Below, piece by piece: positions 1 to 4,204 of a stretch of 5,460 bases of DNA; within the stretch, counting starts at the first letter, position 1, and every line of letters starts with the position of its first letter. A program made the position numbers and the translations under genes. A model generated the notes under the pieces. The model made no database searches. It was not told the DNA's origin and saw only the letters and a program-made list of their open reading frames with translations. Origin of the DNA: Moraxellaceae bacterium (GTDB taxonomy: Bacteria > Pseudomonadota > Gammaproteobacteria > Pseudomonadales > Moraxellaceae); NCBI GenBank assembly GCA_003543245.1, contig DPJB01000036.1, positions 43,302-48,761 of the forward strand, written 5' to 3'.

Positions 1-715
1 GCTGATTACCGGCGCTGCCATCCGGCTTGGCGCCGCCACCGCACGCCTGCTGCATGAACGTGGCTGGAACGTGATCGTGCACTGCCGCCAGTCGCGTGAA
101 AAAGCCGGGGAGCTGGCCGCCGAACTGAATGTGAAACGCGCAGACTCCTGTCATGTCCTGCAGGCCGATCTGGCGCGTGATGATGAAGTAACGTGGCTGG
201 CACAGGAAAGCCGGCATGTCTGGGGACATGTGGATGCGCTGGTCAACAACGCGTCCAGTTTTTACCCCACCCCCATCGGCAGCGTGACCCCAACCGAATG
301 GGATGACCTGTTTTCCAGCAATGCGCGTGCACCATTCTTTCTGGCACAGGCACTGGCACCCGAGCTGAAAAAGCAGCATGGTGCCATCATCAACCTGATT
401 GATATCCATGCCGAAAAGCCGCTGAAGGATCACACGGTGTACTGCATGGCAAAAGCAGCACATGCCATGCTGACACTGTCGCTGGCAAAGGAGCTGGCAC
501 CGGAAGTGCGCGTGAACGGCGTATCACCCGGCGCCATCCTGTGGCCCAGCACAGGTGCCGTCAGCGCAGGGAAACAGGAAAGCATCCTGAACGGCATTCC
601 CCTGCAGCGTCTGGGCGACCCACAGGACATCGCCCGTACCATTGCTTTTCTGCTGGACGAAGCGCCCTATGTTTCCGGGCAGATCATTGCGGTCGATGGT
701 GGCAGAAGCCTTTAA
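1..715 (+). CDS. Pteridine reductase (PTR1/FolM-type SDR), 5'-truncated
   Basis: This is an NADPH-dependent short-chain dehydrogenase that probably reduces dihydropterins or dihydrofolate to the tetrahydro form in the cytosol. The reading frame is open from base 2 and shows 237 residues, so only about 8-10 N-terminal residues lie outside the window (family length is about 245). The cofactor loop reads TGAAIRLG: the Arg in place of the usual second Gly is the TGxxxRxG signature that separates pteridine reductases from ordinary SDRs. NNASSFYPTP follows. The active site has Asp (NLIDIHAEKP) where classical SDRs have Ser, then Y-C-M-A-K, matching the Asp-Tyr-Lys triad known in Leishmania PTR1. 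The C-terminal VSPGAILWP and GQIIAVDGG are typical SDR elements. It converges on the folB-folK-thioesterase operon with 10 bp between stops, which fits a pterin role. The symbol folM might be used, but the sequence is closer to PTR1-type enzymes than to E. coli FolM, so I give no symbol. Confidence 0.9.
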   Translation, partial: LITGAAIRLGAATARLLHERGWNVIVHCRQSREKAGELAAELNVKRADSCHVLQADLARDDEVTWLAQESRHVWGHVDALVNNASSFYPTPIGSVTPTEWDDLFSSNARAPFFLAQALAPELKKQHGAIINLIDIHAEKPLKDHTVYCMAKAAHAMLTLSLAKELAPEVRVNGVSPGAILWPSTGAVSAGKQESILNGIPLQRLGDPQDIARTIAFLLDEAPYVSGQIIAVDGGRSL

Positions 716-725
716 CCGGGTTGTG

Positions 726-1127
726 TCAGGCGGGCGCCTTCATCATGTGCTTTTCCAGCTCGGCCCGGATGGCAATCGGCAGTGGTTCGCTTTTCTGTGT
801 CTCGTAATTGAAATAGACCTGCACGGCCTTGCCCCGCGCCACGCAGACATCGTTTTGCCAGGCTTCCTGCGCCACCACAAACGACGAATTGCCGATTCGC
901 TCAATGCCCGTCAGCAACAGCACATCGTGGCCGTAATGCGTCTGCGCAACGTAATCGATTTCCACTTTCGCCAGAATCAGGTTCCACTTGTCCAGCGCCA
1001 GCGTGGGATTGAACAAGCGGAACACCGGCTCGCGCGACGCCTCGAACCAGCCCGATGTCACCGTATTATTGATGTGTCCCAGCGCATCGGTTTCATAAAA
1101 GCGCGGCGTCACTGTCATGCTGAACAT
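726..1127 (-). CDS. Hotdog-fold acyl-CoA thioesterase (FadM/YbgC-like, 4HBT family)
   Basis: The product has 133 residues, the normal length for a single-domain hotdog thioesterase that hydrolyses acyl-CoA in the cytosol. The diagnostic N-terminal motif is E-T-D-A-L-G-H-I-N-N (residues 12-21), close to the DALGHVNN of E. coli FadM. Asp14 corresponds to the catalytic Asp of 4-hydroxybenzoyl-CoA thioesterase, and FEASRE (28-33) begins the long hotdog helix. The strands VEIDYVAQTHYG and GKAVQVYFN complete the fold. I chose the ATG at 1127 over an internal ATG at 1118 because a GGAG (1135-1138, complement) sits 7 nt upstream of it. That ATG shares one base with the folK stop (TGATG), so this is the third gene of the folB operon and probably translationally coupled. 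The substrate cannot be read from the sequence. No link to folate chemistry is known to me, so the operon position may reflect shared expression only. Confidence 0.88.
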   Translation of the reverse strand: MFSMTVTPRFYETDALGHINNTVTSGWFEASREPVFRLFNPTLALDKWNLILAKVEIDYVAQTHYGHDVLLLTGIERIGNSSFVVAQEAWQNDVCVARGKAVQVYFNYETQKSEPLPIAIRAELEKHMMKAPA

Positions 1128-1633
1128 CAGAAATCTCCAGAGTCATTGAGCGGAAAGCTCACTTCACGCAGGGGCTGCTTCGAGCGATCAAAGGCATCCC
1201 AGTGTTCGGCATAGGGGCGAATCGTTTCCGGATGGCGATCATTGCCAGCCAGATCCGCAAGGGGCTTCAACACAAAGGCATGCTTGAGGATTTCATCACG
1301 GGGCAGGCTCACGCCATCAACTTCGCCGCAGGCATTACCCCACGTGAGAATATCGATATCCAGTGTGCGCGAAGAGAACTTTGGCGAGCGACGATCGCGC
1401 CCCCAGGCCTCTTCTATTGCACGCAACTCTGTTGCCAGCTCACCTACCGTCTTGTCGGTATCGATAGCGACAACAAGATTATAGAAAGGATCACCATCAA
1501 AACCGACCGCATCACTTTCATACACCGGTGAAATCAGGACATCACCATAAAGCTCTTCCAGCGCATGCAGTGCTCCGCGAATGTTTTTTTCGCGATCAAT
1601 ATTGCTGCCAACTCCCAGATACACGCGTGGCAT
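1127..1633 (-). CDS. folK: 2-amino-4-hydroxy-6-hydroxymethyldihydropteridine diphosphokinase (HPPK)
   Basis: HPPK transfers pyrophosphate from ATP to 6-hydroxymethyl-7,8-dihydropterin, the step after FolB and before dihydropteroate synthase. The 168-residue length is normal. Visible family elements are the N-terminal GVGSN (7-11), the pterin-binding FYN (50-52), and the signature R79-x-R81 ... R89-T-L-D92-I-D94, which aligns with E. coli Arg82, Arg84, Arg92 and the Mg-binding Asp95 and Asp97. The C-terminal block LPRDEILKHAFVLKPL (110-125) aligns with the E. coli segment holding His115 and Arg121; here those positions appear to be Arg112 and His118. All other key residues are kept, so I expect an active enzyme of a divergent HPPK branch. 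The start ATG overlaps the folB stop by one base (TGATG) and has no convincing Shine-Dalgarno (a GGGG lies 12 nt away), so translation probably depends on folB. Its own stop overlaps the thioesterase start in the same way. Confidence 0.95.
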   Translation of the reverse strand: MPRVYLGVGSNIDREKNIRGALHALEELYGDVLISPVYESDAVGFDGDPFYNLVVAIDTDKTVGELATELRAIEEAWGRDRRSPKFSSRTLDIDILTWGNACGEVDGVSLPRDEILKHAFVLKPLADLAGNDRHPETIRPYAEHWDAFDRSKQPLREVSFPLNDSGDF

Positions 1634-1989
1634 CAGTCTTTACTACCCCGTTCAATAATAATGCCCACGTCCTGCGAGCCACGAACCGCACCCGGCTTTG
1701 ACAGGCGCAGCCTGAGCCATGGCACGTTGAATTCTTTCTGCACGATTTCTGCCACTTTTTCCGACAGTGTTTCCACCAGCAGGAACTCGGACTCTCCCAC
1801 AAAGCCAATGAGGCGCTTGGCCACTGCCTTGTAGTCCAGGGCATCGGCAATATTGTCACTGGCAGCTGCCTTGCGGATGTCCGTCGCCATTTCCAGATCA
1901 ATGCTGATGGTCTGGCGAATACGACGCTCCCAGTCAAAGATGCCAATGACGGTCTCGATCTTGAGGTCGCGGATATAAACGATGTCCAT
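1633..1989 (-). CDS. folB: Dihydroneopterin aldolase
   Basis: FolB cleaves 7,8-dihydroneopterin to 6-hydroxymethyl-7,8-dihydropterin and glycolaldehyde in folate synthesis, usually as a homo-octamer in the cytosol. The 118-residue product starts MDIVYI, very like E. coli MDIVFI. It carries the family's key residues at E. coli positions: Glu21 in FDWE, Tyr53 in LDYKAVAK, and the catalytic Lys98 in LRLSKPGAVRG. The ending VGIIIERG is also typical. The start is supported by an AGGAGA Shine-Dalgarno (1994-1999, complement) 4 nt before the ATG. It is the first gene of the folB-folK-thioesterase operon and is divergent from plsY, the same folB/plsY arrangement as in E. coli. I see nothing unusual in the protein. 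Confidence 0.96.
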   Translation of the reverse strand: MDIVYIRDLKIETVIGIFDWERRIRQTISIDLEMATDIRKAAASDNIADALDYKAVAKRLIGFVGESEFLLVETLSEKVAEIVQKEFNVPWLRLRLSKPGAVRGSQDVGIIIERGSKD

Positions 1990-2098
1990 GCTGTCTCCTG
2001 CGGAGCGGGTGGCGGGATCGTGAATCGTACGGGAGACGGCAGGGCAACTAGCCTCTACAATCGGTCAATCTCTCGGCAATCGCGCAAGGAAAGTCCGC
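1990..2098. promoter_or_regulatory. folB/plsY divergent intergenic region
   Basis: This 109-bp gap must hold the promoters for the folB operon (leftward) and for plsY (rightward) unless plsY is read from elsewhere. On the plus strand TACAAT at 2056-2061 is a good -10 match (5 of 6 to TATAAT), but the best -35 at 17-bp spacing is only GAGACG (2033-2038, 3 of 6). On the minus strand TACGAT (2029-2024) is a 4-of-6 -10 candidate with no acceptable -35. I see no operator-like palindrome or terminator here. The role follows from gene layout; the exact promoters are weakly supported. Confidence 0.45.
2056..2061 (+). promoter_or_regulatory. Candidate -10 box for plsY
   Basis: TACAAT differs from the consensus TATAAT at one position and lies 37 nt before the plsY start codon, a reasonable leader length. 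The -35 partner is poor, so this could be chance. Confidence 0.25.
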
Positions 2099-2710
2099 AT
2101 GTCGCCCGACCTCATCGCCACCGGGGCATTGATTATCGCCTATCTGCTTGGGTCTGTCTGTTCGGCCATCATTGTCTGCCGCATCCTCGGCCTGCCCGAC
2201 CCGCGGACCGAGGGCTCGCACAATCCCGGCACAACCAATGTACTGCGCATTGGCGGCAAGGGGCCCGCCGCGATGACCCTGCTGGGAGACATGCTGAAGG
2301 GGGTTGTGCCCGTACTGGTGGCACGGCATTACCAGCTGGAGCCGGCAGTGGTCTCGGCGGTCGGGCTGGCTGCCTTTCTTGGTCACCTGTATCCCGTATT
2401 CTTCCGCTTCGAAGGCGGCAAGGGCGTGGCCACGGCACTGGGCGTACTGCTTGCCCTGCACTGGCCTCTGGGCCTCATCATCGTGGCAATCTGGGTCGCT
2501 GCCTTTGCCGCCACCCGGATTTCCTCACTTGGCTCCATCATCGGCTTTACCGCCGCACCGTTCATTGCCTGGCAGATGGTGCCCGGCTACATGCTCGGGA
2601 TTGCCGGCATGAGCCTGCTGTTGCTCGCCCGCCACAAGACCAACATCATTGCGCTGGTCAAAGGTGAAGAGCGCCGATTCGGCAGCAAAAAAACCGACGC
2701 ACAGCCCTGA
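2099..2710 (+). CDS. plsY: Acyl-phosphate:glycerol-3-phosphate acyltransferase PlsY
   Basis: PlsY moves the acyl group from acyl-phosphate (made by PlsX) to glycerol-3-phosphate, giving lysophosphatidic acid at the inner membrane. The 203-residue length is normal. All three family motifs are present: motif 1 G-S-H-N-P-G-T-T-N-V-L-R (39-50), motif 2 G-H-L-Y-P-V ... F-E-G-G-K-G-V (95-110) and motif 3 R-H-K-T-N-I (178-183). The conserved GDMLKG (63-68) is also there. Hydrophobic segments near 5-28, 55-76, 83-102, 111-137 and 143-176 fit the known multi-pass topology (about five helices). The ATG is preceded by AAGGA (2086-2090) with 8 nt spacing. It is divergent from folB; the LysR gene follows after 2 bp. 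The 3' end holds an A7 run (2687-2693) just before the stop. The tail after motif 3 is polar and probably not essential. Confidence 0.96.
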   Translation: MSPDLIATGALIIAYLLGSVCSAIIVCRILGLPDPRTEGSHNPGTTNVLRIGGKGPAAMTLLGDMLKGVVPVLVARHYQLEPAVVSAVGLAAFLGHLYPVFFRFEGGKGVATALGVLLALHWPLGLIIVAIWVAAFAATRISSLGSIIGFTAAPFIAWQMVPGYMLGIAGMSLLLLARHKTNIIALVKGEERRFGSKKTDAQP

Positions 2711-2712
2711 CC

Positions 2713-3609
2713 ATGTCACGCCCCCTCTCCTCACTGAACCTGTTACGCGCCCTGGAAGCAGCGGCACGTCATTGCAGCTTCAGGGAGGCGGGTGACGAAC
2801 TCTGCATCACCCCTTCTGCCGTAAGCCAGCAGATCAAGTCACTGGAAGACCAGTTGGGGATCACCCTGTTCATCCGGCAACCACGCGGCCTGATCCTGAC
2901 CGAGACAGGACAGCGGTATGCCGCCGAAATCCGCCCCTTGCTGGCAAGCATCGACGAAGCAACCGTTCGCGCCCGGCACAGCCGCGAACATACAGTGCTG
3001 CGCATCACCCTCATGCCACCACTGGCCAGCCGTGTTGTTCTGCCCCGGCTGGCCGATTTTCAAAGCCGTCATCCTGATATTGAACTGCGTCTGGATACCA
3101 ATGTGCGTAATGTCGACCTGCAACAACGTCAGGCAGACCTCGCCATTCGTTACGGTACCCCCCCCTGGCCGGGCTGCGCCCACGAAAAGCTTTCGGACCT
3201 GTTCATCCAGCCCATCTGTCCTCCCGCCGTGGCAAAAGCACTTGATCTGGAAGCCAATCCACTCAATCTCCTGCATGCCCCGCTGGTGCACATGACCGAG
3301 CGTCCTGACAGCTGGGCACAGTTTTTTACCAGGCTCGGGCTCGGCAAGCCGTCTCCATCCAGTGAATTCTTTGTCGATGATTATCCGGCGGCCATTGAAG
3401 CAGCAGAAACCCTTGGCGCCACGCTGGCACTACTCCCTCTCGAAAAACCACTGCTACATTCCGGCCGTGTCACCGCAATTGGCCCGGCCATTGGGCCACT
3501 GCCCGAGGCCATGTACGCCGTGATGCTGCAAGGAAAGCAGGAAGAGCCCGCCATCAAGGCCTTTCTGGCCTGGCTGAAAGATCTGCTTGCCCGGATGGGC
3601 GAAGAGTAA
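2713..3609 (+). CDS. LysR-family transcriptional regulator (GcvA-like)
   Basis: This is a DNA-binding regulator with a ligand-sensing domain, 298 residues, the usual LysR length. The N-terminal winged helix-turn-helix spans about residues 8-65, with F23-REAGDELCITPSAVSQQIKSLED as the helix-turn-helix core and RGLILTETGQ as the wing. A linker helix follows (about 66-92), and the PBP2-like effector domain fills about 95-295. The pattern L-N-L-L-R-A-L-E-A-A-A-R-H near the start and the block RYGTPPWPGCAHEKL resemble GcvA-type members, but the target and inducer cannot be read from this. The start is 2 bp after the plsY stop with no clear Shine-Dalgarno, so it is probably co-transcribed and coupled with plsY. 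A perfect T-N11-A palindrome overlaps its stop codon, ahead of the GxWxG/GMC genes, so those genes or its own expression are candidate targets (inference). A C8 run (3158-3165) lies in the effector domain. Confidence 0.92.
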   Translation: MSRPLSSLNLLRALEAAARHCSFREAGDELCITPSAVSQQIKSLEDQLGITLFIRQPRGLILTETGQRYAAEIRPLLASIDEATVRARHSREHTVLRITLMPPLASRVVLPRLADFQSRHPDIELRLDTNVRNVDLQQRQADLAIRYGTPPWPGCAHEKLSDLFIQPICPPAVAKALDLEANPLNLLHAPLVHMTERPDSWAQFFTRLGLGKPSPSSEFFVDDYPAAIEAAETLGATLALLPLEKPLLHSGRVTAIGPAIGPLPEAMYAVMLQGKQEEPAIKAFLAWLKDLLARMGEE

Positions 3610-3620
3610 GTTTTACTTAC
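3606..3620. promoter_or_regulatory. Perfect inverted repeat, candidate LysR-type operator
   Basis: The sequence reads GTAAGT-TTT-ACTTAC: two perfect 6-bp arms around a 3-bp centre. It contains T-N11-A (T at 3607, A at 3619) in a palindrome, the geometry of a LysR-family binding site. It overlaps the stop codon of the LysR gene and lies 80 bp before the ATG of the next gene. A terminator is less likely: the stem is AT-rich and no T-run follows. Binding is inferred, not shown. Confidence 0.4.
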
Positions 3621-3622
3621 CC

Positions 3623-3628
3623 TTGAGA
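3623..3628 (+). promoter_or_regulatory. Candidate -35 box for the GxWxG/GMC operon
   Basis: TTGAGA matches TTGACA at 5 of 6 positions and lies 2 bp past the inverted repeat. No good -10 stands at 16-18 bp; the nearest (GGAAAT, 3648-3653, 19-bp spacing) is poor. A weak -10 would fit an activator-dependent promoter, but support is thin. Confidence 0.2.
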
Positions 3629-3690
3629 AGCAAAAATCTCGTTTGCGGGAAATCCTGCATAAAACGACAGTAGGGCCCATACCGCGTACC

Positions 3691-3694
3691 GGAG
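3691..3694 (+). promoter_or_regulatory. Ribosome binding site setting the start at 3700
   Basis: GGAG stands 5 nt before the ATG at 3700. An in-frame TTG at 3643 would add 19 residues but has no comparable purine-rich site and would start inside the probable promoter region, so the ATG is preferred. Confidence 0.6.
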
Positions 3695-3699
3695 CCCAC

Positions 3700-4200
3700 A
3701 TGACAGCCTCTCCCGCACTCTACAGCCCTGCCTTCGCCCATCTCCTGCGCGAAAGGCAAACAGAGCTTGACCAGTTGTTTGCCCAGCTCTCCGTCGCCAC
3801 TCCCGAACAGGCAAGAGGGTCATGGAAAGGGACACTGATGGCAGTCCGGGGACTCGACTGGCTGCCTCGTGGACTGGCAGCGCGCCTGTATCGGGCGCTC
3901 GCCCTGCCCATCAACCCCTGGCAAGGAAAAAGCCTTGAAGGCCGCAGCGGAGACAATCGCTGGCTCAGCCCCCATGGCATCGCCTTCGGCCACTTTCGTA
4001 TCGAACAGGCACTGAGCCAGGTCGATGGTCACCCCGTGCTTCTGCTGGACTACAACGTACCCGAAAACCCCGCCCTGTTACGCTCCATCCGCGGGGAAGC
4101 GCGGCTGCTGGGCGAACAACAACTGCTTGCCCGCATGAACTGGCAAGGTCGTCAGGGCCAGCATCGCATCCTCTACTTCACCCTGACCCTGGCGGAGTAA
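3700..4200 (+). CDS. Conserved-looking protein of unknown function with GxWxG motif (possible calycin/DUF4334-like)
   Basis: I do not recognise this gene with certainty. The product has 166 residues, no signal peptide and no membrane segment, so it should be cytosolic. After a helical N-terminus (about 8-30) comes G40-S-W42-K-G44, a GxWxG element as seen near the first strand of lipocalin/calycin-type barrels and DUF4334 proteins. The rest is rich in probable strands: PHGIAFGHFRIEQ (91-103), PVLLLDYNVPENP (112-124), a helix-like RSIRGEARLL, then QQLLARMNWQG (140-150) and HRILYFTLTLAE (155-166). The D-Y-N-V-P-E-N-P block and the barrel-like strand order suggest a small-molecule or lipid-binding fold (inference). 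The next gene starts 4 nt after its stop, so the two are almost certainly one operon, and it may bind the substrate or product of that oxidoreductase. The start is set by a GGAG 5 nt upstream. Confidence 0.8.
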   Translation: MTASPALYSPAFAHLLRERQTELDQLFAQLSVATPEQARGSWKGTLMAVRGLDWLPRGLAARLYRALALPINPWQGKSLEGRSGDNRWLSPHGIAFGHFRIEQALSQVDGHPVLLLDYNVPENPALLRSIRGEARLLGEQQLLARMNWQGRQGQHRILYFTLTLAE

Positions 4201-4204
4201 GGAC

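Noticed and set aside
728..739. AGGCG-GG-CGCCT hairpin as a terminator between the convergent genes
   Set aside because: The loop would be only 2 nt, the stem is short, no T-run follows directly on either strand, and it lies in the thioesterase coding end.
642..1214. Plus-strand open frame of 190 codons across the thioesterase
   Set aside because: It lies antisense to a clear hotdog thioesterase and the end of folK, has an Arg/His-rich composition typical of a shadow frame, and shows no family motif.
2020..2667. Plus-strand open frame of 215 codons overlapping plsY
   Set aside because: It is another frame of plsY, rich in Arg, Gly, Ala and His, without recognisable domains; plsY has all three motifs and a ribosome binding site.
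2673..2693. GCCG-ATT-CGGC hairpin followed by A7, as a terminator
   Set aside because: On the plus strand the run is A, not T. On the minus strand the T-run comes before the hairpin. The stem is only 4 bp and lies in plsY coding sequence.
2839..3291. Minus-strand open frame of 150 codons inside the LysR gene
   Set aside because: It is antisense to an intact LysR gene and has no motif or separate regulatory signal.
3643..3699. TTG start extending the GxWxG protein by 19 residues
   Set aside because: There is no good Shine-Dalgarno for the TTG, while the ATG at 3700 has GGAG at 5 nt.
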